The notes beneath the pieces are model-generated. The model ran no database searches. It was not told where the DNA came from and saw nothing but the letters and a program-made list of their open reading frames with translations. Shown piece after piece: positions 14,014 through 21,657 of a stretch of DNA of 24,357 bases (position 1 is the first letter of the stretch; every line of letters begins with the position of its first letter). The stretch comes from a virus: IMG/VR virus record IMGVR_UViG_3300030520_001144, positions 1-24,357 of that record. The stretch is one strand, 5' to 3'. Made by a program: the position numbers and the translations under genes.

Positions 14014-15167
14014 CCGACATCCAACAGGAGACGCCGATGTACGAGACCAAGCAGGAGACCGACCCGCTCGAGACGAGCTTCGCCGGCGCTGAGGACATCG
14101 CCTCGCTCAAGGCGGGGATGGCCGATCTCAAGGCCAAGCTTGACGGGGCCACCGTCGCGGCGGCGCGCGCGCCGCTCGACGGCGCCAAGGCGGCGACCGA
14201 CGCCAAGCGCCCGTTCGTCGAACGCTATCTGCGCCACGGCCACACCGGCGGCGTCGAGATCAAGGCGATCGACGGCACCGCGGACGCCACCGGCGGCTAT
14301 GTCGTGCCGCAGGAGATCGACGCGCAGATCGATTCGACGCTGATCGACATCTCGCCGATCCGGGGCATCGCCAACGTCGTCCAGGTCGGCTCGTCGGGCT
14401 ATCGCAAGCTGGTGACGGTGGGCGGCGTCAGCTCGGGCTGGGCCGCGGAGAACGCGCCGCGCGGCGATACGCCGACGCCCAATTTTGCCGAGATCGTGCC
14501 CGCCATGGGCGACCTCTTCGCCAATCCCGCGGCGACGCAGGCGATGCTCGACGATGCCGCCTTCGATGTCGAGGCGTGGCTCGCGGTCGAGATCGCGACC
14601 GAGTTCGCCCGCGCCGAGGGCGCTGCCTTCGTGGCGGGTGATGGCGTCAACAAGCCGAAAGGCTTCCTCACCGCGCCCAGGACCGCGCAGGACGACGGCG
14701 TGCGCCCGTTCGGCACGCTGCAATATCTCGCGACCGGCGTCGACGGCGATTTCCCGGCGAGCGAGCCCGAGGACAAGCTCATCGATCTCGTCCAGTCGCT
14801 GCGCGCGCCCTACCGGCAGGGCGCGGTATTCGTGATGAACAGCTTCACGCTTGCGATCATCCGCAAGATGAAGACCGCGGACGGTCATTTCATCTGGGCG
14901 GCGGGCCTTGCGGCGGGGCAGCCCGACACGCTGCTCGGCTATCCCGTCGTCGAGGCGGAGGACATGCCCGACATCGGATCGGGCACGACGCCGATCGCGT
15001 TCGGCAATTTCAAGGCGGGCTATCTGATCGCCGAGCGCGGCGAGACCGCGATCCTGCGCGATCCCTTCACCGCCAAGCCCTACGTCCATTTCTACGCGAC
15101 GCGGCGGATCGGCGGCACCGTCTCCAATTCGGAGGCGATCAAGCTGATGAAGTTCTCGGCGGCCTGA
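14010..15167 (+). CDS. HK97-type major capsid protein (GTA g5-like)
   Basis: Main shell protein. It has 385 aa, with an N-terminal helical delta domain (about 1-65, SLKAGMADLKAKLDG) expected to be removed by the protease. The HK97 fold follows, starting near AKRPFVERYLRHG (about 69-81) and ATGGYVVPQEI. Later marks are the E-loop region SSGYRKLVTVGG, the spine helix region (FDVEAWLAVEIATEFARAEG) and KPKGFL. Two starts are possible: 14010 (overlapping the protease stop, GAGGAG 8 nt upstream) and 14037 (AGGAG about 7 nt upstream). I keep 14010. Repeat A3 follows the stop and could stabilise the upstream, most demanded, message (inference). Confidence 0.96.
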   Translation: MTDIQQETPMYETKQETDPLETSFAGAEDIASLKAGMADLKAKLDGATVAAARAPLDGAKAATDAKRPFVERYLRHGHTGGVEIKAIDGTADATGGYVVPQEIDAQIDSTLIDISPIRGIANVVQVGSSGYRKLVTVGGVSSGWAAENAPRGDTPTPNFAEIVPAMGDLFANPAATQAMLDDAAFDVEAWLAVEIATEFARAEGAAFVAGDGVNKPKGFLTAPRTAQDDGVRPFGTLQYLATGVDGDFPASEPEDKLIDLVQSLRAPYRQGAVFVMNSFTLAIIRKMKTADGHFIWAAGLAAGQPDTLLGYPVVEAEDMPDIGSGTTPIAFGNFKAGYLIAERGETAILRDPFTAKPYVHFYATRRIGGTVSNSEAIKLMKFSAA

Positions 15168-15184
15168 GGCTTCCGCGCCGTAAA

Positions 15185-15340
15185 TCCTCCCCTGCAAGGG
15201 GAGGTGGCATCGCGCAGCGATGACGGAGGGGTGGAGGCCGGGCGATACGGACCCCGCGTCGCGCGACCGTATCGTATCGCCCGCCTCCACCCCTCCACCA
15301 CCGGCTTTGCCGGCGGTCCCCCTCCCCTTGGAGGGGAGGA
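15185..15340. repeat. Palindromic intergenic repeat, family A (A3)
   Basis: The left arm begins TCCTCCCCTGCAAGGGGAGG and continues to GGAGGGGTGGAGGC. The inner parts GGCGATACGG and CCGTATCGTATCGCC also pair. The right arm runs GCCTCCACCCCTCCACC to CCTCCCCTTGGAGGGGAGGA. It is the most symmetrical family A copy, so nearly the whole 156 nt can fold as one long structure. It lies between the capsid gene and the connector gene. Confidence 0.88.
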
Positions 15341-15371
15341 TGCAGCTTTACCATTCCAGCAGGAGCCCGCC

Positions 15372-15410
15372 ATGCGCCGCTTCCTACGCCTTGCCGGCGC
15401 CGCGCGATGA
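15372..15410 (+). CDS. Possible 12-aa leader peptide before the connector gene
   Basis: ATG at 15372 follows GCAGGAG at a good SD distance (about 7 nt) and reads MRRFLRLAGAAR, ending TGA at 15408-15410. The stop overlaps the connector start as ATGA. The connector ATG has no SD of its own, so ribosomes may arrive by reading this short frame first. It is basic and too short to fold. It could be a coupling leader, or what is left of a longer gene after the repeat arrived. Being so short, it could also be chance. Confidence 0.4.
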   Translation: MRRFLRLAGAAR

Positions 15411-15943
15411 GCGTCGCGCCCGAAATCGCCGCCGCGGCACTCGCCGACGCCAAGGCCTATCTCCGGATCGACACCACCGACGAGGATGCGGTGCTCGGCC
15501 TGCTGGTCGGCGCCGCGATCTCGCTGTGCGCGCGCTTCACCGGCCTGGCCCCGTTCGTCGCCGATCGCAGCGACACCGTCGCCGCGACCAGCCCCGAATG
15601 GCAACGCCTCCCCGCGACGCCGGTCGGCGCGATCGTCTCGGTCTCGACGCTCGATCCCGCCGGCGTCGTCGCGACGCTGCCGGTCGACGCCTACGCGATC
15701 GACATCGATGCGAACGGCGACGGCTGGGTGCGGCCGAGGCGTCCGGTCGCGGTCGCGCGGCTGCGGGTCGGCTATCATGCCGGCCTCGCGCCCGACTGGC
15801 CGTCGCTGCCCGAGCCGCTACGGCAGGGGATCGTGCGGCTGGTCGCGCACATGTTCGCGCACCGCGACGCGCCCGACGATGCGGGTCCGCCCGCGGTGGT
15901 CGCGGCGCTGTGGCGGCCTTGGCGGCGGATGCGGCTGGCATGA
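15407..15943 (+). CDS. Head-tail connector, gp6-like (GTA g6-like)
   Basis: A 178-aa adaptor ring protein that binds below the portal. The N-terminal helical part (AAALADAKAYLRIDTTDEDAVL, about 9-30, then LVGAAISLCARFTG) is the hallmark of the gp6/gp15-type connector fold. The central beta part (about 68-120) has the RLPATPVGAIVSV and WVRPRRPVAVARLRVGYHAG stretches. A last helical segment (PLRQGIVRLVAHMFAHRD, about 137-154) follows. The end is Arg/Trp-rich (WRPWRRMRLA). Its start overlaps the 12-aa leader and its stop overlaps the next gene, both as ATGA. Confidence 0.88.
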   Translation: MSVAPEIAAAALADAKAYLRIDTTDEDAVLGLLVGAAISLCARFTGLAPFVADRSDTVAATSPEWQRLPATPVGAIVSVSTLDPAGVVATLPVDAYAIDIDANGDGWVRPRRPVAVARLRVGYHAGLAPDWPSLPEPLRQGIVRLVAHMFAHRDAPDDAGPPAVVAALWRPWRRMRLA

Positions 15944-16260
15944 GCGAGTTCGCCGGCGGGCTTACGCAACGCGGGCTGGTCCAGCGCCGCAGCACCGACC
16001 GCGACGATCTCGGCGGCGCCGACGGCGACTGGGCGACGCTCGCGGAGGTCTGGGCGGCACTGGAGCCGATCGCGCCCGCCGCTTGGGGGCAGGGCGACCG
16101 GCCGAACGCCGCGCCGCGCTGGCGGGCGAGCCTGCGCACCACCGACGTCGTGCCGGGCGACCGGCTGCAATGGCGCGCGCGCTTGCTGGTGGTGCGATCG
16201 GTCGATGCCGATCCCGCCGCGCCCGACCGCCTGACGCTCGTGCTGGAGGAGGATCGATGA
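15940..16260 (+). CDS. Head-closure/stopper protein (GTA g7-like)
   Basis: A 106-aa small beta-barrel protein of the phage head-tail adaptor family (SPP1 gp16 type), expected to close the head and join the tail. Typical signs are the opening GGLTQRGLVQRRSTDRDDLGG, the WATLAEVWAALEPI strand pair (about 31-44) and a middle R-x-S-LRTTDVVPGDRLQWR (about 62-80). The closing strand is DRLTLVLEED. It overlaps both neighbours by 4 nt (ATGA). Length matches the family. The family is assigned from pattern and from its place between the connector and tail terminator genes. Confidence 0.85.
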   Translation: MSEFAGGLTQRGLVQRRSTDRDDLGGADGDWATLAEVWAALEPIAPAAWGQGDRPNAAPRWRASLRTTDVVPGDRLQWRARLLVVRSVDADPAAPDRLTLVLEEDR

Positions 16261-16463
16261 CCGCCATAACTGATCTGTCGCCCGCGCTGGTCGCTGCGCT
16301 CGCCGGCGCCGAGGCGCGCGCCGCGGCCGCGATCGCCGCCAAGTTGCCGACCGACGTCATGGTCGTGCTGACCGACGACGGTATCGCGCTGACCGGTCGC
16401 ACCCTGTCGATCCGCGCGCAGACCGACAGCCGGTTGCGCGACTTCGCGGGCCTGGTGCGATGA
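16257..16463 (+). CDS. Small unknown protein between stopper and tail terminator, 68 aa
   Basis: No family recognised. The product is a helical, Ala-rich first half (SPALVAALAGAEARAAAAIA, about 8-27), then a beta-like segment with VMVVLTDDGIALTG (about 34-47), and it ends RLRDFAGLVR. The last half loosely recalls the end of HK97 gp10-like neck proteins, which would fit the place, but the gene is much shorter. It overlaps both neighbours by 4 nt (ATGA on each side), which supports it as a real gene. RcGTA has no separate gene here, as far as I recall. Confidence 0.7.
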   Translation: MTAITDLSPALVAALAGAEARAAAAIAAKLPTDVMVVLTDDGIALTGRTLSIRAQTDSRLRDFAGLVR

Positions 16464-16855
16464 GCACCGCCGCGCAGGCGCTCCAGCGCGCATTAATCGC
16501 GACGCTCCGGTCAGCGCCGTTCGCGCCGCTACTCACCGGGATATACGACGGGCCGCCCGCAGCCGCGATCTGCCCGTTCGTCGCGATCTCGGACGGATCG
16601 ACCAGCGACTGGAGCACCAAGGACCGGCGCGGCCGCGAGCACCGCCTCTCGATCGCGATCTGGGACGACGGCGCGGCCCCGGCGCGGCTGCACGATCTGC
16701 TCGGCCAGGCGCAGGATGCGATCGAGGCGATGCCGCGCGCGCTGCCCGGCCATGCCATCGCCAGCCTCGTCTTCCTGCGCGCGCGCGTCGTCCGCGACCC
16801 CGACGGGCCGTGGGCAGGCCGCCTCGATTACCGCGTGCGCACGCTGGAGGACTGA
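16460..16855 (+). CDS. Tail terminator, DUF3168 (GTA g8-like)
   Basis: A 131-aa protein of the DUF3168/gp17-like family that caps the tail tube and joins it to the head. The N-terminal helix AAQALQRALIATLRSAPF leads to the family motif TGIYDGPPAAAICPFVAISDGS (residues 26-47). Next come the RGREHRLSIAIWDD strand (about 57-70) and the helix ARLHDLLGQAQDAIEAM. The beta end FLRARVVRDPDGPWAGRLDYRVRTLED is also typical. Its start overlaps the 68-aa gene by 4 nt. Repeat B3 begins 3 nt after the stop. Confidence 0.9.
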   Translation: MSTAAQALQRALIATLRSAPFAPLLTGIYDGPPAAAICPFVAISDGSTSDWSTKDRRGREHRLSIAIWDDGAAPARLHDLLGQAQDAIEAMPRALPGHAIASLVFLRARVVRDPDGPWAGRLDYRVRTLED

Positions 16856-16857
16856 AT

Positions 16858-16934
16858 CGTACGCCGGCGAAAGCCGGAGCCCAGAGCCGCACGCGTGGCG
16901 CCTGCTTCCCTGGACCCCGGCTTTCGCCGGGGCA
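16858..16934. repeat. Palindromic intergenic repeat, family B (B3)
   Basis: Left arm: CGCCGGCGAAAGCCGGAG then CCCAGAG. Right arm: CTGGACCCCGGCTTTCGCC then GGGG. The arms pair with each other over CCGGCGAAAGCCGG and CCGGCTTTCGCCGG, and each also forms a local hairpin. It differs from B1/B2 at several stem positions but keeps pairing and the CCCAG/CTGG core. It fills the gap before the major tail gene, whose strong SD lies downstream of it. Confidence 0.87.
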
Positions 16935-16960
16935 CTATTCATTCAAGAAGGAGAATCGCT

Positions 16961-17368
16961 ATGTCCGCAGAAGCCGGCAGTGCTTTCCTGCTCAAGATCG
17001 GCGACGGCGGCACGCCGCCCGTCTTCGCCACCGTCGCGGGGCTGCGCACCACAATGCTCAGCATCGCAGGCGAGCTGGTGACGATCACCAATAAGGACAG
17101 CGGCGGCTGGCGCGAGCTGCTGTCGGGCGCGGGCACGCGCAGCGTGTCGGTCGCAGGCAGCGGCGTGTTCACGGGGTCGGCGGCGGAGGCGCGGCTCAAG
17201 GCCAATGCGCTCGCCGGCACGCTCGACGACTATCAGCTCTGCTTCGCCAGCGGCGGCACGATCCAGGGTCGCTTCCTGCTGACCAAGCTCGACTATAGCG
17301 GCGACTTCAATGGCGAGCGATCCTATACGGTTGCGCTCGAATCCTCTGGCTCGGTGGCAAGCTCGTGA
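16961..17368 (+). CDS. Major tail tube protein, TP901-1 type (GTA g9-like)
   Basis: Tail tube subunit of 135 aa, the usual GTA length. Typical stretches are GSAFLLKIGDGGTPPVFATV (about 6-25), TTMLSIAGELVTITNKDS (about 30-47), GWRELLSGAGTRSVSVAGSGVF and the end GDFNGERSYTVALESSG. The start is the ATG at 16961 with a very strong SD (AAGAAGGAG, about 6 nt upstream), the best in the cluster. That fits the high copy number of this protein per particle. The stop overlaps the next gene start as GTGA. Confidence 0.92.
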   Translation: MSAEAGSAFLLKIGDGGTPPVFATVAGLRTTMLSIAGELVTITNKDSGGWRELLSGAGTRSVSVAGSGVFTGSAAEARLKANALAGTLDDYQLCFASGGTIQGRFLLTKLDYSGDFNGERSYTVALESSGSVASS

Positions 17369-17694
17369 CCGCGCCCGACACGACCGCCCCCGCCAACCCC
17401 GCGCGCGGCGAGGCGACGCTGACGCTGGCCGGCCAGCCGATGACGGTGCGCCCGAGCTTCGCCGCGCTGGTCGCCGCCGAGCAGCAGGTCGGCCCCCTGT
17501 TCGCGCTGGTCGAGACCGCCGCGGCGGGCAAGCTGACGCTCGCCGACACCGTCGCGCTGATCTTCCACTGCCTCGTCGACAGGCCCGGCGACATGACGCA
17601 GCAGACGCTCGGCGACGAGGTCGTCCAGCTCGGCATCGCGGTGCTCACCCCGGTGCTCCAGGTGCTGCTCGGGCAGATCATCAAGGGACTGTGA
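17365..17694 (+). CDS. Tail assembly chaperone (GTA g10-like, TAC_11)
   Basis: A 109-aa chaperone of the GTA g10 family, thought to load the tape measure during tail assembly. The opening NPARGEATLTLAGQPMTVRP (about 10-29) and the helix FAALVAAEQQVGPLFALVETA (about 31-51) are diagnostic. The end is hydrophobic (VLTPVLQVLLGQIIKGL). The start codon is GTG, overlapping the major tail gene stop as GTGA. A hairpin element (17705-17724) and a stop separate it from the second chaperone, so no ribosomal frameshift product of the lambda G-GT type is evident. Confidence 0.88.
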   Translation: MTAPDTTAPANPARGEATLTLAGQPMTVRPSFAALVAAEQQVGPLFALVETAAAGKLTLADTVALIFHCLVDRPGDMTQQTLGDEVVQLGIAVLTPVLQVLLGQIIKGL

Positions 17695-17704
17695 GGATAT
17701 GCCC

Positions 17705-17724
17705 CTCTCCCGCGAGCGGGAGAG
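17705..17724. repeat. Short palindromic element (C) before second chaperone
   Basis: CTCTCCCGC (17705-17713) and GCGGGAGAG (17716-17724) form a perfect 9-bp stem with a GA loop. It is flanked by CCC and by GAGAGGGA. It looks like one half of a larger palindromic unit whose other half is missing. The purine-rich flank AGGAGAGGG (17723-17731) is the likely SD of the next gene, so folding could limit access to it. Confidence 0.75.
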
Positions 17725-17735
17725 GAGAGGGACGG

Positions 17736-17942
17736 ATGATGACCAGTTTCACCGCCGCCGCCGCCCGCCTCGCCGGTCTCGCCGGCGCGATCGCCGGTTG
17801 GCGGCCCGACGAGTTCTGGCGCGCGACGCCGGCCGAGCTCGAGACCGTACTCGCCGCCTTCGCGTCTCCCGGCGCGAGTGCCGCGCCGCCGCCCGATGCC
17901 GCCGCGCTGGCGCGCCTCAAGGAGCAATATCCCGATGGATGA
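17736..17942 (+). CDS. Second tail assembly chaperone (GTA g10.1-like, TAC_6)
   Basis: A 68-aa protein of the small TIGR02216/Phage_TAC_6 family. The core ARLAGLAGAIAGWRPDEFWRATPAELETVL (about 10-39) is nearly diagnostic: the W-x-P-D-E-F-W and T-P-A-E-L pieces are the family signature. The end is Ala/Pro-rich, then LKEQYPDG. Two adjacent ATG codons (17736 and 17739) could both serve; the purine-rich SD sits at the edge of repeat C. The stop lies 8 nt inside the tape measure gene. With the preceding gene it makes the usual chaperone pair ahead of the tape measure. Confidence 0.88.
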   Translation: MMTSFTAAAARLAGLAGAIAGWRPDEFWRATPAELETVLAAFASPGASAAPPPDAAALARLKEQYPDG

Positions 17943-18516
17943 GACGATCGAGACGCTGCTCGTCGGTGTCCGCGCCGATACCGCGAGCTTCGCGCAGGAT
18001 GCCGCGACGATGCAGGCGTCATTGCAGACATCGCTCGGCAGCGGCGCCGCCAATGCCGGCAGCCTGATCGAGGCGGGCCTCGCCAAGGCGATCGCATCGG
18101 GCAAGCTCGGCTTCGCGGACCTCGAGAAGACCGCGCTCGCCGTCCTCTCGAACATCGCGGCGCAGGCGGTGACGAGCGGCCTGTCGTCGCTGCTCGGCGG
18201 GGTAAGCGGAAGCGGGGGCGGGCTGCTGTCGGCGGGCACGAGCCTGATCGGGTCGCTGTTCGGCCTGCCCGGTCGCGCGACGGGCGGTCCGGTGTCGCCG
18301 GGCCGGCCCTACATGGTCGGCGAGCAGGGCCCCGAGCTGTTCGTGCCGACCTCGGCGGGCAGCGTCGCGCCCGCCGCGTCGGGCGCCGCGCCGCGCGCGG
18401 TCAACGTCGCGATCAGCATCAATGCGCCGACCGCGACCGAACCGCAGGCGCTCGCACGATCGAGCCGGCAGGTCGCGCGCGCGGTCAATCGCGCGCTGGC
18501 GCAGGCGGAGCGGTAG
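17935..18516 (+). CDS. Very short tail tape measure protein (GTA g11-like)
   Basis: A 193-aa tape measure, far shorter than the 700-2000 aa of most siphophages but near the roughly 220 aa of RcGTA. The N-terminal helical part (about 14-80, including FADLEKTALAVLSNIAAQAV) is followed by a Gly/Ser-rich hydrophobic stretch (about 81-111, LLGGVSGSGGGLLSAGTSL). The GRATGGPVSPGRPYMVGEQG motif with PELFVP (residues 113-138) is found at the end of many tape measures. The helical tail is Arg/Ala-rich. Start at 17935, overlapping the chaperone by 8 nt. The gene ends 1 nt before the next ATG. A short tail is implied. Confidence 0.9.
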   Translation: MDETIETLLVGVRADTASFAQDAATMQASLQTSLGSGAANAGSLIEAGLAKAIASGKLGFADLEKTALAVLSNIAAQAVTSGLSSLLGGVSGSGGGLLSAGTSLIGSLFGLPGRATGGPVSPGRPYMVGEQGPELFVPTSAGSVAPAASGAAPRAVNVAISINAPTATEPQALARSSRQVARAVNRALAQAER

Positions 18517-18517
18517 C

Positions 18518-20839
18518 ATGGGCCAGGGCATCGGATGGTGGCTGGCGGCCGACGCCGACGCGGCGCGCGCGCAGAAACGCGCGACGGGCTGGGTCAAGCG
18601 CTTCGATCCGCGATTCTGGACGGTCAATTTCCCGCGCCCGATGATGGCGGCGGTGACGACGACGGGTCCGCAGGCGATGCGCGTCGATGCGGTGTTCTAC
18701 CGCACCGACGATCTCGCCGGGCTGATCTGGGCGTCGGCGGATAGCGTCGATCATCCGCTGCTGCGCTACGAGACCGCGGGCGACTATCGCGGCTGCACGC
18801 TCGCCTTCCACTGGCAATCGTCCGGGCTGATGCCGCTCGACGCGATCAACGGCCCGACGCTGACGATCGAGGGGCGCGACGCGTCTGGCACCGCGCGCAG
18901 CTGGTTCGTCCGGTTATGGAATTATGCGAGCGGCGACGCGCAGGATGCTCGAATATCGATCGATTTCGACAAGCTCGACGGTGGCTTCCTGCTGCCGGGC
19001 GAGGCGGACCCGGTGTGGGCGGGCGACGTCGACCGGATGTTCGTCTCGCTGGTGCCGCCGGGCTATACCGGCGCCGACGGCGAGCTTGCCGCATCCGCCC
19101 AGGCCTGGGTCGAGATCGACGCCATCGCCTGCGACGGCGCGGGCTCGACGCTGGCGATCGGCGACGGGCTCGTGCCGCCGCACGGCCTGTGCATCGCCAC
19201 CGGCTATGACGACGCCTACGACCAGACGCCCGCGCGGATGCTGCGCCAGATCGTCGCGCTCGGCTATCGCGGCGCGATCGACCATTATGTCGGGATGAGC
19301 CATTATTTCCGGCTCGAATGGAATGCGGGCGCGGGGCTTCACCTGATCAGCCTGGCGGGCGGCGTGCTCAACGTCGCCGCCGACGCCTGGCACCGCGATT
19401 TCCTGGCGCGCGCGACCGCGCTCGGCTTCGAGGTCATCCTGTCGATGTCCTACGAATTGCTCGACCAGCATGTCTGGAACGACTGGAAGCAGCGCGGACC
19501 CGACGGCGTGCAGGCGCTGACCGGCTGGGTGCCACCCTCGACGCTGCTGTCGCCGTGCGGCGCCGGCGCGATGAACTATCTCAAGACGATAGCGACCACT
19601 TTTGCGACAATGGCGAAGGCAGTCGGGCGGGTGCATTTCCAGCTCGGCGAACCCTGGTGGTGGGTGCGCGCCGACGGCACGATCTGCCTTCACGACGATG
19701 CGGCGCGAGCCGCGCTCGGGCCCGGCGTCGATGCGGTGGCGAGCGTCAGGGGGACGCTGACGCCCGCGCAGACCGCGGTGCTCGATGCGGCCGGCGCGTT
19801 GCTCGCGAGTTCGACTGCGGCGATCGCGGCTGCGGTGAAGGTCGTGGCGCCCGACGCCGAGACGCTGCTGCTCGCCTATCTGCCCACCGTGCTCGCCGCC
19901 GACAGCCCCGAACTTCGCCGCGCCGATCTGCCCGTTGGCTGGGCGAGCCCGGCGTTCGACCGACTCCAGCTCGAGGATTACGACTTCGTGCTCGCGGGCG
20001 ACGCCGGTGCTTCCGCACGGGGTGCCGCGACCGCCACCGCGCGGCTTGGCTATCCGCCCGAGCAGCAGGATTATCTCACGGGCTTCGTGCTCAACGCGCC
20101 CGATGCCGCGACCGAGTGGGCGCGCATCGCCGACGCGGCGGCCGAGGCCCGTGCGCGCGGCGTGCCGCGGATCTTCGTCTGGGCGCTGCCGCAGGTGGCG
20201 CGCGACGGCTTCACAATCTTCGATCTGGGGGAGGGGGCCTTGAACGCCTTCGACGATGTCGATTTTCCGCTGGCGCTCGGCGCGCAGGCAAGCGCCACGC
20301 CCGGCTTCTCGACCGCGATCGTCACGACCGCGGCGGGTGTCGAGCAGCGCAATGCCGACTGGGCCGACGCCCGGCTGCGCTTCGATGCCGGGCCGGGGGT
20401 GCGCGCCGAAACAGATATCGCGACGCTGATCGGTTTCTTCCGGGCACGCCGCGGCGCCGCTCGCGCGTTTCGCTTCCGCGATCCGTTCGACTTTGGCTCG
20501 GACGGCGACCAGACTCTCGGCACCGGCGACGGCGTCGCGACCAGCTTCGCGCTCGTCAAAAGCTACGGCACCGGCGATCCGCAGGTCCGCGCGATCACGC
20601 GGCCGGTGGCGGGCAGCGTCTCGGTCGCGCTCGGCGGCGAGGTGCTGGCGAGCGGCTGGAGCCTGCTCGACGGCGGAATCGTCTCGTTCGAGACGGCACC
20701 CGCGGTGGGCGTCGCGATCACCGCGCGCTATCTGTTCGACGTCCCCGTGCGCTTCGCCGAAGATACGCTCGAGGTCAGTCTCTCGACCTTCCTCGCCGGC
20801 GAGGCGCCGAGCGTGCCGCTGGTCGAGGTGCGGGAATGA
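18518..20839 (+). CDS. Tail sheath/TIM-barrel-like protein fused to DUF2460 distal tail domain
   Basis: A 773-aa protein in the position of GTA g12 (normally about 210 aa). Residues about 577-773 are a DUF2460/TIGR02217 domain, the GTA distal tail protein (FSTAIVTTAAGVEQRNADW at 597-615, IGFFRARRGAARAFRFRDPFDFGSDG at 638-663). The first 220 residues look like beta-rich sheets (RVDAVFYRTDDLAGLIW and ISIDFDKLDGGFLLPG). About 222-570 looks like a TIM barrel with GH-like strands: HGLCIATGYDDAYDQTP, VILSMSYELLDQHVW, VHFQLGEPWWWV (candidate acid E378) and IFVWALPQV. I recall sheath-like annotations for relatives of this fusion. Start ATG 18518; it abuts the tape measure and overlaps the hub gene by 4 nt. 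Confidence 0.8.
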   Translation: MGQGIGWWLAADADAARAQKRATGWVKRFDPRFWTVNFPRPMMAAVTTTGPQAMRVDAVFYRTDDLAGLIWASADSVDHPLLRYETAGDYRGCTLAFHWQSSGLMPLDAINGPTLTIEGRDASGTARSWFVRLWNYASGDAQDARISIDFDKLDGGFLLPGEADPVWAGDVDRMFVSLVPPGYTGADGELAASAQAWVEIDAIACDGAGSTLAIGDGLVPPHGLCIATGYDDAYDQTPARMLRQIVALGYRGAIDHYVGMSHYFRLEWNAGAGLHLISLAGGVLNVAADAWHRDFLARATALGFEVILSMSYELLDQHVWNDWKQRGPDGVQALTGWVPPSTLLSPCGAGAMNYLKTIATTFATMAKAVGRVHFQLGEPWWWVRADGTICLHDDAARAALGPGVDAVASVRGTLTPAQTAVLDAAGALLASSTAAIAAAVKVVAPDAETLLLAYLPTVLAADSPELRRADLPVGWASPAFDRLQLEDYDFVLAGDAGASARGAATATARLGYPPEQQDYLTGFVLNAPDAATEWARIADAAAEARARGVPRIFVWALPQVARDGFTIFDLGEGALNAFDDVDFPLALGAQASATPGFSTAIVTTAAGVEQRNADWADARLRFDAGPGVRAETDIATLIGFFRARRGAARAFRFRDPFDFGSDGDQTLGTGDGVATSFALVKSYGTGDPQVRAITRPVAGSVSVALGGEVLASGWSLLDGGIVSFETAPAVGVAITARYLFDVPVRFAEDTLEVSLSTFLAGEAPSVPLVEVRE

Positions 20840-21657
20840 GCGCGCCCGCCTGGCTGCAGGGCGCGCTCACCACGATGGCGCTGTGCTGGCGGCTCGACCG
20901 CGCGGACGGCGTGACGATCGGCTTCACCGCGCACGACCGCGACCTGACGATCGCGGGCGTCGTCTATCGGTCGAGCCCCGGCATGCTGCCCTCCGCCATC
21001 CACCAGTCGGACGGCTTCGACGTCGACACGCTCGACATCGACGGCGCGCTGACCAGCGACGCGATCACCGAGGCCGATCTGTCGGCGGGGCGCTGGGACG
21101 GTGCGACGCTGAGCCTGTTCGCGATCGACTGGACCGATCCCGCCGCCGATCCGCTACAGATCGCGCGCGGCGAGATCGGCGACGTCTCGATCAGCGACGA
21201 CGCCTTCACTGCCGAGTTGCGCGGACCGACCGCGCTGCTCGAGCGCCCGGTGGTCGAGCAGACCGCGCCCGACTGTCGCGCCACCCTGGGCGACCGTCGC
21301 TGCCGGATCGACCTGGCGCCGCGCACGCGGATCGCGACGGTGGCGACGGCAGCCGGGCAGGGGCTCACGCTGGATCAGGCCGAGCCCTCGGCCAACGCCT
21401 ATGGCTATGGCCGGCTGCGCTGGCTCGACGGCGCCAATGCGGGGCTCGTCGCGTCGATCGCGGCGTCGGACGGGACGGGGGCGACGCTGCGCGATCCGCC
21501 TGCCTATCCGACCGCCCCCGGTGCCTTGGTCGAGCTCGTCGAGGGTTGCGACCGGCGCTTCGAGACCTGCTGCACGCGCTTCGCCAACGCCGCCAATTTC
21601 CGCGGCGAGCCCTTCCTGCCGGGCACCGATCTGCTCACCCGCTACGGCACCGACTGA
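20836..21657 (+). CDS. Tail hub protein, DUF2163 (GTA g13-like)
   Basis: A 273-aa baseplate hub protein. The N-terminal DUF2163 part (about 5-165) has WLQGALTTMALCWRLDRADG and TIGFTAHDRDL. The C-terminal BR0599-type part has GCDRRFETCC and FANAANFRGEPFLPGTD (residues 249-265). Six Cys are visible: C17, C147, C156, C238, C245 and C246. C147, C156 and two of the last three fit the four-Cys iron-sulfur site that I recall from the RcGTA hub structure. The start overlaps the upstream stop as ATGA. The stop codon TGA (21655-21657) shares its last base with the next start (TGATG). Confidence 0.92.
   Translation: MSAPAWLQGALTTMALCWRLDRADGVTIGFTAHDRDLTIAGVVYRSSPGMLPSAIHQSDGFDVDTLDIDGALTSDAITEADLSAGRWDGATLSLFAIDWTDPAADPLQIARGEIGDVSISDDAFTAELRGPTALLERPVVEQTAPDCRATLGDRRCRIDLAPRTRIATVATAAGQGLTLDQAEPSANAYGYGRLRWLDGANAGLVASIAASDGTGATLRDPPAYPTAPGALVELVEGCDRRFETCCTRFANAANFRGEPFLPGTDLLTRYGTD

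Noticed and set aside
13875-15290. 471-aa minus-strand frame over the capsid gene
   Set aside because: Composition typical of antisense frames in GC-rich genes. The capsid on the plus strand is certain.
17365-17942. Ribosomal frameshift joining the two tail chaperones
   Set aside because: A stop codon and 41 nt with a hairpin separate them, no slippery heptamer is visible at the end of the first gene, and the second has its own SD and ATG pair.
19318-21657. 779-aa open frame starting inside the DUF2460 fusion gene
   Set aside because: Only its last 273 residues are real: they are the hub protein starting at 20836. The earlier part is an Arg-rich out-of-frame reading of the fusion gene.
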